NCBI GenBank assembly: GCA_018222865.1
Contig: JAAEZM010000007.1
Coordinates: forward strand, 44,577-108,576
Source: Alphaproteobacteria bacterium
GTDB lineage: Bacteria > Pseudomonadota > Alphaproteobacteria > Caulobacterales > Maricaulaceae
Reading direction: 5' to 3'
Length of the DNA stretch: 64,000 nucleotides
Part shown: positions 19,701-26,647 of the stretch, piece by piece
Position numbering within the stretch: position 1 is the first letter of the stretch
Layout: each line of letters opens with the position of its first letter
Made by a program: the position numbers and the translations under genes
The notes under the pieces: generated by a model
What the model saw: only the letters and a program-made list of their open reading frames with translations
Database searches by the model: none
What the model was told of the DNA's origin: nothing

Positions 19701-20187
19701 CCTGGGCGAGCGCGGCGGCCTCTGCAGCCTCAGCCGCGGCGGCCGCAGCAGCAATTTCCTCACGCTCGCGCGGCGAGACAACCGGATCGGGCATCTCAGC
19801 CCCGCGCGGCGCAATATCAATCGCCACCCAGTCATAGCTGGAGGAGGTCTGAACGTCGGACGCACGGTTGAGCGCCAGGCGCAAGGTGCGGCCATCCGCA
19901 TCAAGACGCGCCCGGGCGGCCAAACCGCCCAACATGTCCGGCAGGTCCGACACATCAGCCGCAATAGGCTCGCTCAAAGTCGCGATGAGGACGGTATACT
20001 CAATATCAGCTTGCGCACTTGGTGCACGGCTCGCCAGGGCGTCGGGATAATCCAGGATCAGGCGAGTGGCCGCGCCAACCCGTTCCACCGTCAGCTCGAC
20101 GGGCTGCTGCGCAAACGCGGAAGCGCCGGCGAGGACCGCCAGCGCTACACCGCCGAGAAGGGACTTATGTTTACTCCGCTTGAGCAA
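16762..20187 (-). CDS. Large periplasmic TPR protein of the fliL-fliM-motE cluster
   Basis: 1141 aa. The start is TTG at 20187, supported by GGAGG six bases upstream and by the signal peptide that follows (ending near AFAQQ, residue 27). Residues about 28-130 and 170-290 look like beta-rich AMIN-like segments, separated by an Ala/Glu-rich coiled stretch (about 140-168). A Pro/Glu-rich linker lies near 295-360. From about residue 610 to the end there are TPR-like helical repeats. It overlaps the motE end by 17 bp. Position suggests a flagellar motor or placement role in the periplasm, but no function can be assigned from sequence. Confidence 0.75.
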   Translation of the reverse strand: MLKRSKHKSLLGGVALAVLAGASAFAQQPVELTVERVGAATRLILDYPDALASRAPSAQADIEYTVLIATLSEPIAADVSDLPDMLGGLAARARLDADGRTLRLALNRASDVQTSSSYDWVAIDIAPRGAEMPDPVVSPREREEIAAAAAAAEAAEAAALAQAEADAEPPVPAVPVDIRVGQSTEYTRIEMLWPEAVDYALRQSGDVAELRFSQPGVASLSRINGSPPDLLQSMETVREGDEWLVRLNVDPDVRVRAWDDGPRVTIDLINPDTASAAALLQQIAELIPEASEPPAETSRPALDETGRGSDDPGSEPPADPFGPIRLTPEMTSAEEYQGNPAEIEPVSLEGVDPVPEGGIVHGAVTEFSGDLSIEFDWAGPVGAAVFRRGEAVWIVFDAAAELNMAELAHRERRHVGRHRIYRGEDYVAARLEVPATTQAEARLQDDQWTLVLSERIDSPPRPVTVRRDARRGRMGRIIVGLSDPREVRWVEDPIVGDRIGVVTAGGPIEGLASRRAFVGGALLPSAHGAAVEAMADDLTISVNNAGAIIGRPEGLNLTPSSSGARAQGDNAVLANISSPALMDFDAWRGDNYFADDWAERQRAAAMENSSDARIALGRFLLANNLAPEALGMLYMATHDEPQLEANAHIRALRGVASYMMHRLDDAEEYLSDASLSNDPAADMWRGMIAVHQERWEEARRRLESGEDAAYFYPPVWQARFEAARARAALEVGDFAAAEQHLFAIEAGEPDPQTELDALYVQARLAEAREDLDTAISLLEQLEASGNPLMEARALYELIRMRLEAGQIDRNQAIDDLENLRFRWRGDSIESDTIRQLGQLYVASGEFGLGLETMALAQTRFAGHEIERRIYDDMNSIFRRLFLEGEADRMDPVEAVALFYEYQHLAPIGTEGDRMIRRLADRLIAFDLLDPAAELLQHQVDNRLREPIARARVATDLAVIYLMDHRYEDALNTIRRTRVAGLPRELIDERYLLEARALSELGRPEAALDLIADDLSDAAARLRADVAWEARDWPSTGRRLERLLGNRYQSGSGLTPSEQNDVMRAAIAYSLAQDVASAQRLGERYSALMARTDQSAAFELLTDDNATPGNVRFSDLAGQIAGIDTLQAFMEPFRERFSGGGA

Positions 20188-20884
20188 GCCGAGCCTCCAG
20201 CTCGTCGCGCGTCTCCGGCAGATCTCCGCGGCTGGCCATTAATTGGGTGAGAGCAGCCGCCTGTGCTGGCGTCATTTCTGCCAGGATGGGGCCGAAGGTT
20301 CGTGTCGACATGCGCGACGCAATCTGGATCTGTACTTCCGGATCGAGAGTGGAAATGCGCGCGGCCGCAGCATTGGGCTCCATGGCATTATACCAGGCGA
20401 CGATCGTACCCATGTCTTCCGCTTCCATTTCAGAAAGCTGCCCGAACAGAACTTCAATCTGGCCGCGCAGGGTATCGAGCTCGGCGATGCGATCATCAAC
20501 ACGCTGCTCCATCGCCAGCATCAGGGCTTCGCGCGTATCCAGCTCGGCTTCGCGGCTATCAAGCTCTTGCGAGCGCTGGCGCAGGGCACGAAGAACATCT
20601 TCTTCCTGCGGCGAGCGCACGCGACTGGCCAGACGGTTTTCAAAAGCCGCCGTCACCGATGCGAGATTGTCACTGGTCGACGCCTCTTCCTCTGCCTCGA
20701 CATCCGCTGCCTCCGCATCCGCTGGCGCTTCCTGGACAGTCTCTTGTGCTTCTTCCACCGCCGCGTCCGCCGCATAGGCTGCGAAATAGTCGACAGCGCC
20801 ATTGGCAAAGGACAGGGCCTTGAGGCCGAACAAACCGCCCAGCAGGATGGCGATTACAGAGAGGATGCGAACGGATTGGGTCAT
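20171..20884 (-). CDS. motE: MotE-like flagellar motor protein (MgtE_N-like domain)
   Basis: 237 aa. An N-terminal membrane helix (about 5-25) is followed by an acidic Ala/Glu-rich linker and a long coiled coil (about 85-150). The C-terminal domain (about 160-225) has the MgtE-N/MotE pattern AAARISTLDPEVQIQIASRM. MotE in other alphaproteobacteria is a periplasmic chaperone of MotC. Here the gene sits 5 bp behind the DUF6468 gene in the fliL operon. The symbol is a family-level guess. Confidence 0.72.
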   Translation of the reverse strand: MTQSVRILSVIAILLGGLFGLKALSFANGAVDYFAAYAADAAVEEAQETVQEAPADAEAADVEAEEEASTSDNLASVTAAFENRLASRVRSPQEEDVLRALRQRSQELDSREAELDTREALMLAMEQRVDDRIAELDTLRGQIEVLFGQLSEMEAEDMGTIVAWYNAMEPNAAAARISTLDPEVQIQIASRMSTRTFGPILAEMTPAQAAALTQLMASRGDLPETRDELEARLAQAE

Positions 20885-20889
20885 AGCGC

Positions 20890-21279
20890 TTAACGCACGT
20901 CCTTGAGGTCATTGAGAACAGAGGAGCCAGCGCCCTCAGGGAAAATCTCGGCAGCGCGGCGGCGCGGCGCACGGCGACTGGCGTTTTCAACGGTACGATC
21001 CGCCCGGCCCGAGACGAATTGCAATTCATCCGTCAACTTGCGCGCCTCAGCGACGCGCTGTTCCAGCACATCACCGCTTTGCGTGGTTGCACGCTCGAGC
21101 GCGGCAAGGGCAGCCCGTGCGCGATCTGTCGCATCATTCAGGGCAATCACGCTTTCGCGCACCCCGTCCTGGCCCGACTTCAGCGCATTCAGGCGACGAT
21201 CCACGCGCCAGCACATAACCACAGCCACCAATAGCAGCGCAGCCACCATGCCTTCGAAAATCAAACCGGCGAGCGTCAT
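20890..21279 (-). CDS. DUF6468-type bitopic protein downstream of fliM
   Basis: 129 aa with one membrane helix at about residues 5-24, a coiled-coil region (about 25-95) and a basic, Arg-rich tail (NASRRAPRRRAAE). The start overlaps the fliM stop by 4 bp (ATGA). In Caulobacter the gene next to fliM encodes PflI, a bitopic protein needed to place the flagellum at the pole; this is a positional counterpart at best, recalled from memory. Confidence 0.65.
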   Translation of the reverse strand: MTLAGLIFEGMVAALLLVAVVMCWRVDRRLNALKSGQDGVRESVIALNDATDRARAALAALERATTQSGDVLEQRVAEARKLTDELQFVSGRADRTVENASRRAPRRRAAEIFPEGAGSSVLNDLKDVR

Positions 21280-22412
21280 GCGAACCTCATCATTGCTTTT
21301 TTGGCACCCGGCGAGAGCGGGCCGCTCAGCCGCAGGGCTACATTATGTCCGATACGGCCCATCCGACCGCGTGTCAGGGGAACCGCGCCGCAGCGCAGCT
21401 CAACATCACTCTGAGGCGAGGCATCGAGGAAGAAAGTGTCTCCCACTTTCAAATTCGCGACATCGCCCAGGGAAATCTTTTGTTCGTCGAGCACCGCATG
21501 GACTTCCATCTTGGTCGACCAGAGTTCAGTCGCCAGGTGGCCTTCCCAGATATTGTCACGGCCGAATTTCTCACCCATGAATTGCTGCAGCAGCATTTTA
21601 CGGATCGGCTCGAGTGTGGCGTAAGGCAGCATCAACTCGATCCGACCACCACGGTCTTCCATATCAATGCGCAGCTTGACGAGGATCGCCGCATTGGCGG
21701 GGCGCGCAATCGCCGCAAATCGCGGGTTGGTTTCAACGCGTTCCAGGTCGAAATCCACTTCCGTCAACGGCTGGAAAGCCGACTTGGCGTCTTCCAGAAC
21801 CACTTCGATCATGCGCTGGACCAGCATGCGTTCGATCGTCGTATAGGGACGACCTTCAATACGCATCGCTGAGGTTCCGCGGCGGCCGCCGAGCAGAACG
21901 TCCACGATGGAATAGATCAGGTTGGAATCGACCGTCAGGAGTCCGTAATTATCCAGCTGCTGGGCGCGAAAGACCGCCAGAATGGCCGGCAGCGGGATGG
22001 AGTTCAGATAATCGCCGAAACGGATAGACGAGATATTGTCGAGCGAGACCTCGACATTGTCCGAGGTGAAATTGCGCAGCGAAGTCGTCATCAAACGCAC
22101 AAGGCGGTCAAAGACAATCTCCAGCATCGGCAGGCGCTCATAGGAGACCAGCGCCGAGTTGATGATCGCGCGAATGCCGGACTTGTCTGCCCCCTCATCA
22201 TCAGACAGGGAGAAGCCCAGCAGGCTATCAATCTCATCCTGGTTGAGGATGCGTTCAGGGCCATTGCCGACGGTGGGAAGATCCTGCTCGTCATCTTCCG
22301 CGCCGACCATGGCCTCCCATTCGGATGCGAGGTCGAGGTCATCGCCGTCTTCGGCCATGGCCTCCCATTCCGCAGCCAGGGCATCCTGGTCCATAGGTTC
22401 GTCGTCAGACAT
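21276..22412 (-). CDS. fliM: Flagellar motor switch protein FliM
   Basis: 378 aa. The CheY-binding motif LNQDEIDSLLGF is at about 56-67, preceded by an acidic extension with two copies of EWEAM (15-19, 31-35). The middle domain (about 85-260) and the C-terminal SpoA domain (about 295-375) are typical for the C-ring switch. It follows fliL by 11 bp. Confidence 0.96.
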   Translation of the reverse strand: MSDDEPMDQDALAAEWEAMAEDGDDLDLASEWEAMVGAEDDEQDLPTVGNGPERILNQDEIDSLLGFSLSDDEGADKSGIRAIINSALVSYERLPMLEIVFDRLVRLMTTSLRNFTSDNVEVSLDNISSIRFGDYLNSIPLPAILAVFRAQQLDNYGLLTVDSNLIYSIVDVLLGGRRGTSAMRIEGRPYTTIERMLVQRMIEVVLEDAKSAFQPLTEVDFDLERVETNPRFAAIARPANAAILVKLRIDMEDRGGRIELMLPYATLEPIRKMLLQQFMGEKFGRDNIWEGHLATELWSTKMEVHAVLDEQKISLGDVANLKVGDTFFLDASPQSDVELRCGAVPLTRGRMGRIGHNVALRLSGPLSPGAKKAMMRFA

Positions 22413-22423
22413 CCCGTACCGCC

Positions 22424-22987
22424 TTAGTCAACAATCATGAATTCTTGGATCCACACGGCATCTACCCGAGACGGTTCGATGGCGAGATTCACCCGGCGCA
22501 GCAACTCCAGACGCACACGATGCATGCCGGCTGAGCCGTATAGGTCGTCTTCGCGAAGCTCACGCAGGAAGACGATGAACTGATCCATGATCGGATCCAC
22601 ATGCTCTTCCAGCACCGGACCAAGATCCGGATCAGAGCTCTCAAATGTCAATTTCAGCTGGACGATGACCGGGCGCCCGTCAATGGAACGGATATTGGTT
22701 GTAATCGTCTCTTCCGACCCGTCGCCTTCACGCAGGTCGTAATAATAAACCTCGTCGGAATGATACTCATCCTCGGCATGTGCCTCGGCATATTCACCAT
22801 GCTCGCCCTCAGCCACGACTTCTTCATCGCTGCCGCCGGACAGAAGCAGAAAGGCCGCGACACCGGCCAGGATCAGAATTACCGCACCAAGACCGCCAAA
22901 CAGCACCAGCTTTGGAAGGCCTTTCTTCTTGCCTTCTTCGCCTTCTGCGCCGTCTTCATTCTCGATATCGTCGTTTTCGTCCGACAT
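22424..22987 (-). CDS. fliL: Flagellar basal body-associated protein FliL
   Basis: 187 aa. An acidic cytoplasmic tail, a membrane helix at about 27-49 and a periplasmic FliL domain (about 80-187; RPVIVQLKLTFESSD, ending FMIVD). FliL surrounds the stator. First gene of fliL-fliM-DUF6468-motE-TPR; divergent from flgF across 257 bp. Confidence 0.93.
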   Translation of the reverse strand: MSDENDDIENEDGAEGEEGKKKGLPKLVLFGGLGAVILILAGVAAFLLLSGGSDEEVVAEGEHGEYAEAHAEDEYHSDEVYYYDLREGDGSEETITTNIRSIDGRPVIVQLKLTFESSDPDLGPVLEEHVDPIMDQFIVFLRELREDDLYGSAGMHRVRLELLRRVNLAIEPSRVDAVWIQEFMIVD

Positions 22988-23064
22988 TCCGGGCTCCGTT
23001 TAGGAATCACATCGAAATGTATTAACGGCCAGAGTCGTTAACCTTCCGTAGCTTTTCCCAACCA

Positions 23065-23080
23065 ACCGGCAATATCTGCC
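23065..23080. promoter_or_regulatory. Candidate FlbD (ftr-like) site upstream of flgF
   Basis: The imperfect palindrome ACCGGCAATATCTGCC lies 88 bp upstream of the sigma-54 promoter at 23168 and between divergent fliL and flgF. It matches the CCGGCAA...TGCC pattern found at the other late flagellar promoters of this window. In Caulobacter FlbD sites (ftr) have this form and distance. Confidence 0.55.
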
Positions 23081-23167
23081 CACCCTTGTGCGCTTCCTTC
23101 CGGGCAAGGGATTCCGCTCCCTTCAGAGGGCAAGCGCTTACCCTTTGTTTTCCTTAGTCATTAACCT

Positions 23168-23183
23168 TGGCACACCGCGTGCA
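23168..23183 (+). promoter_or_regulatory. Sigma-54 promoter of flgF-flgG-flgA-flgH
   Basis: TTGGCACACCGCGTGC has the -24 GG and -12 GC spaced by ten bases, matching TGGCAC-N5-TTGC with one change. It lies 62 bp before the flgF ATG. Sigma-54 control of middle and late rod/hook genes is established in Caulobacter. Confidence 0.8.
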
Positions 23184-23244
23184 ACATGGGGATTAACCGC
23201 CACGATAGGAGGGCGGACGTGTCATCCAGAATGGAGACCACCCG

Positions 23245-23991
23245 ATGGACAACGCACTGATGATAGGCCTTTCGCGCCAAATGACGCTTCGGCAGTCATT
23301 GGACATTGTGGCCAACAACATCGCCAACGCGAATACGGCAGGCTTCAAAGTCGAATCGCTTTTGCTTGAAGAAACGCCCGCACCGACTGCTGAACACCAG
23401 GACGGCCCGGGTGAGATCCACTTCGCGGAAGTCTGGGGCATGGCCCGTGATTTCCGCCAAGGCGAGCTTCAATACACCGGTCGGACTTTCGACCTTGCCA
23501 TTGATGGCGATGGCTTCTTCGCTGTCGAAAACGCCAATGGTGAAGAATACACCCGTGATGGTCGCTTCCACATCGATGATCTCGGCCAGCTGGTGACGCA
23601 TGACGGCGCGCCCGTACTCGACGCCAATACGCGTGCCCCCATTATTCTCAACCCTGGTGCCGAACAGGTTCAGATCGTTGATGGCGGCGCCATTATTGAA
23701 GACGGGGTCGAGGTTGGACGCATCGGCGTTTTCAATATCGAAAACCGCGGTGAACTCTCCAAACAAGGTAATGGTCGTTACACCCTGCCAAACGGCGCGC
23801 CGGAAGACCTGCCGCAAGCAGCTTTCGATCCGTCCGTTCAGCAAGGCTATGTGGAAAGCTCGAATGTTCAGGCCGTTATCGAACTGACGGACATGATGAA
23901 CATCACCCGCGCCTATGAGCGGGTCTCGAAATTCCTCAGCGACACCCATGATCTCAACCGCAAGGCGCTTGAGCGCCTCGGCAAAGCATAA
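23245..23991 (+). CDS. flgF: Flagellar rod protein FlgF
   Basis: 248 aa. N-terminal rod motif (RQSLDIVANNIANANTAGFK), hook-like middle domain, C-terminal GYVESSNVQAVIELTDMMN and heptad tail are all present. First gene of a four-gene operon (flgF-flgG-flgA-flgH). GGAG precedes the ATG. Confidence 0.96.
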   Translation: MDNALMIGLSRQMTLRQSLDIVANNIANANTAGFKVESLLLEETPAPTAEHQDGPGEIHFAEVWGMARDFRQGELQYTGRTFDLAIDGDGFFAVENANGEEYTRDGRFHIDDLGQLVTHDGAPVLDANTRAPIILNPGAEQVQIVDGGAIIEDGVEVGRIGVFNIENRGELSKQGNGRYTLPNGAPEDLPQAAFDPSVQQGYVESSNVQAVIELTDMMNITRAYERVSKFLSDTHDLNRKALERLGKA

Positions 23992-24005
23992 GGAAGGAGC
24001 CTGAT

Positions 24006-24791
24006 ATGCGCGCACTTACGACCGCTGCTACGGGCATGGAAGCCCAGCAACTCAATGTCGAGGTTATCTCCAACAACCTCGCCAACATGAATACGACCGG
24101 GTTCAAGCGGCAACGGGCCGAATTCCAGGACCTGCTCTACCAGAATGTTCAGCAAATGGGCGTCGACAGCTCTGACGCTGGCACCATCGTTCCAACCGGC
24201 ATCCAGGTGGGTCTCGGTGTTGAAACCGCCTCGATCTATCGCATTACCGATCAGGGTGCCCTCGTCAGCACCGGCAACCAGCTTGACCTTGCCATTTCGG
24301 GCCGCGGCTACTTCGCCGTTCAGATGCCGAATGGAACGGATGGGTATACACGCGCCGGCAATTTCGCGGTCAGCCCGGATGGTCAGATCGTGACCGCTGA
24401 CGGCTACACCGTGTCCCCGGGCATTGCCATCCCGCAGGGCGCACGCTCGATCAGCATCAATGAGCAAGGCCAGGTTCAGGTCATGCTCGACGGTCAGACC
24501 GCTCCGCAGACCGTCGGTCAGCTGGAAATCGCAACCTTCTTCAACTCCGCCGGCCTTGAGGCGATTGGTAATAATCTCTTCCTGGAGACGGCCGCCTCTG
24601 GCGCTGCAGCACTCGGCACGCCCGGCTCGACCGGTTATGGCCGGCTCCAGCAGGGCTTTGTGGAAGGCTCGAATGTCGACTCGGTTTCCGAGATCACCGC
24701 ACTGATCCAGGCCCAGCGGGCTTATGAGATGAATGCCCGGGTGATTACGGCTGCCGACGAGATGCTCTCCACCTCCTCCAATCTTCGCTAA
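24006..24791 (+). CDS. flgG: Flagellar distal rod protein FlgG
   Basis: 261 aa, the usual size. Motifs MRALTTAATGMEAQQLNVEV at the start, VISNNLANMNTTGFKRQRAE next and GFVEGSNVDSVSEITALIQA near the C-terminus are diagnostic for FlgG. It lies 14 bp after flgF, with AAGGAG before the ATG. Confidence 0.97.
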   Translation: MRALTTAATGMEAQQLNVEVISNNLANMNTTGFKRQRAEFQDLLYQNVQQMGVDSSDAGTIVPTGIQVGLGVETASIYRITDQGALVSTGNQLDLAISGRGYFAVQMPNGTDGYTRAGNFAVSPDGQIVTADGYTVSPGIAIPQGARSISINEQGQVQVMLDGQTAPQTVGQLEIATFFNSAGLEAIGNNLFLETAASGAAALGTPGSTGYGRLQQGFVEGSNVDSVSEITALIQAQRAYEMNARVITAADEMLSTSSNLR

Positions 24792-24805
24792 GGGGAGTTA
24801 GCTAG

Positions 24806-25747
24806 ATGATCCGCTCTGCTCTGCTTGCAATGACCTTACTGGCTCCGGCCAGCCTTGCCAGCGCCCCGGCGCTGGCAGGAGAAATGGTCCTCCTGCGCGA
24901 AAGCCTCAGCGTCGATGGCGCCCAGATCACTTTGGGCGACCTGTTCGAACAGGCTGGCGAGGCTGCCGATGTGGCGATTGCCCGCTCGCCCGCCCCCGGT
25001 CGCCGCACCTCTTTGGATGTGCACTATGTGCGCCGCCTGGCCGCCGAACATGATCTCGATTGGGCCAATGCCGGTGGTCTTCGCCGGGTTACCATTACCC
25101 GCAATAGCCGCGTCATCACCCATTCCGACCTGGCCGACATCATTGCCGGCGAGCTCTTCATGACGGAGGGACGCTCACATGAGGTTCGTCTGTCGACTGC
25201 CGCGGCAACCCTTCATGCCCCGGTTGACAGTTTTGGCGGACTTGAAATCCAGACCCTCAATTTCGATCCGCGGACCGGCATGCTGGGTGTCGAAGTTGTG
25301 CCGTATGACGGGGCAGACACTGTCCGCCTGAGCGGCCGCGCATTCGCGACCACGGAAGTGCCTGTGCTCGCACACCCGGTCGCACAGGGCGAAGAGATTG
25401 GCTCGGACGACATAGCCTGGATTTCCGTACGCGCTGACCGTGTCCGTCCGGATGCTGTTCTGGATCCGAATGATCTGGTTGGCATGCAGGCGCGCCGCGC
25501 CCTGCGTCCGAATGAAGCCCTGCGCAGCTATGACTTCCAGGCGCCGGTGGTGATTAGCCGGGGCGAACTCGTCTCGCTGACTTTCGAGGCTCCGGGGCTG
25601 CAACTCGCCGTCCGCGCACGTGCGCTCGAAGATGCGGCTGATGGTGAACTTGCCCGCTTCGTGAACCTCCAGTCCAACCGCACGATCGAGGCCCTTGTAG
25701 ATGGCCCAGGTCGCGCTCGCGTCGGCGTCAGCGCCGCAAGCTTCTAA
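24806..25747 (+). CDS. flgA: Flagella basal body P-ring formation protein FlgA
   Basis: 313 aa with an N-terminal signal peptide (cleavage near ALAGE, residue 25) and a C-terminal SAF/ChapFlgA domain (about 180-312; HPVAQGEEIGSDDIAW). It is the periplasmic chaperone for P-ring assembly by FlgI. The protein is longer than E. coli FlgA (about 220 aa), as in other alphaproteobacteria. Confidence 0.92.
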   Translation: MIRSALLAMTLLAPASLASAPALAGEMVLLRESLSVDGAQITLGDLFEQAGEAADVAIARSPAPGRRTSLDVHYVRRLAAEHDLDWANAGGLRRVTITRNSRVITHSDLADIIAGELFMTEGRSHEVRLSTAAATLHAPVDSFGGLEIQTLNFDPRTGMLGVEVVPYDGADTVRLSGRAFATTEVPVLAHPVAQGEEIGSDDIAWISVRADRVRPDAVLDPNDLVGMQARRALRPNEALRSYDFQAPVVISRGELVSLTFEAPGLQLAVRARALEDAADGELARFVNLQSNRTIEALVDGPGRARVGVSAASF

Positions 25748-25763
25748 GACAAGGCTTATTCCC

Positions 25764-26513
25764 ATGATCAAGAAACTCACGCTTCTCATCGTTCTGGGTG
25801 CCAGCCTGCAGGCTTGCGCCACGACGGATCGGCTCTCCTATGTCGGCCAGACGCCGCCGATGAGCCCGATTGAAAACCCCGCTCAGCTGGTTGGCACCGG
25901 TGCTTCACAAATCCCGATGCCAGCTGTCGCCCCATCGCCGATGCAACCGGTTCACCGGACCTCGAACTCCCTGTTCAATGCCAGCGGGCCAGCCTTCTTC
26001 GGTGATCCACGCGCCTCGCGCGTCGGCGATATCCTGACGGTGAATATCAACATCACCGATAGCGCCCAGCTTTCCAACTCAACGGCGCGTAGCCGCACCT
26101 CGGCGGAAGACAGCGACCTTACCCAGCTGTTCGGCATCGATCTGACCGGTTTCTTCAATGACAATATTGATCAGACCGATCTGAGCAGTTTTGGTTCCAC
26201 CTCCAGCCTCTCCGGCGATGGATCTGTCAACCGCAATGAGGCGATCTCGCTGACCGTCGCAGCGCTGGTGACCCAGGTTCTGCCAAACGGCAATCTGGTG
26301 ATCGCCGGTCGTCAAGAAGTCCGCGTCAATAACGAGGTTCGCGAACTGCTTGTCTCCGGCATTGCGCGCCCGGAAGACGTTGGCTCTGACAATACAATCA
26401 GCCACACCCAGATTGCTGAAGCCCGCATTTCCTACGGCGGCCGCGGTCATCTCTCCGATGTCCAGCGCCCCTCCTACGGCCAGGAACTCTACAACATCCT
26501 GATGCCGTTCTAG
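25764..26513 (+). CDS. flgH: Flagellar L-ring lipoprotein FlgH
   Basis: 249 aa from the ATG at 25764. The frame opens earlier at 25701, but a lipoprotein signal (GASLQAC) begins with MIKKLTL, so 25764 is the real start. The conserved FlgH blocks are present (FFGDPRASRVGDILTVNI, VLPNGNLVIAGRQEV, ISHTQIAEARISYGGRG). Last gene of the operon; followed by a terminator. Confidence 0.95.
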   Translation: MIKKLTLLIVLGASLQACATTDRLSYVGQTPPMSPIENPAQLVGTGASQIPMPAVAPSPMQPVHRTSNSLFNASGPAFFGDPRASRVGDILTVNINITDSAQLSNSTARSRTSAEDSDLTQLFGIDLTGFFNDNIDQTDLSSFGSTSSLSGDGSVNRNEAISLTVAALVTQVLPNGNLVIAGRQEVRVNNEVRELLVSGIARPEDVGSDNTISHTQIAEARISYGGRGHLSDVQRPSYGQELYNILMPF

Positions 26514-26546
26514 GACCACAAGATCCCGCCACCATCGGGTTCAACT

Positions 26547-26583
26547 GGCCGTCATGGTTCGCCATGGCGGCCTCTTTTTTTGT
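26547..26583 (+). terminator. Rho-independent terminator after flgH
   Basis: The stem GGCCGTCATGG / CCATGGCGGCC (one G-T pair) with a TTCG loop is followed by CTC and seven T residues. It ends the flgF-flgH operon. Confidence 0.88.
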
Positions 26584-26647
26584 TCGCTTGCAAGACAATC
26601 TGCGCTCATCCGGTATAGGCTGCCCATACTATGCAGGGGGCAGGGAT

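Noticed and set aside
23007..23045. TTAAC half-sites upstream of fliL as a CtrA box
   Set aside because: The two TTAA elements are 12 bp apart instead of 7, so the consensus spacing is not met.
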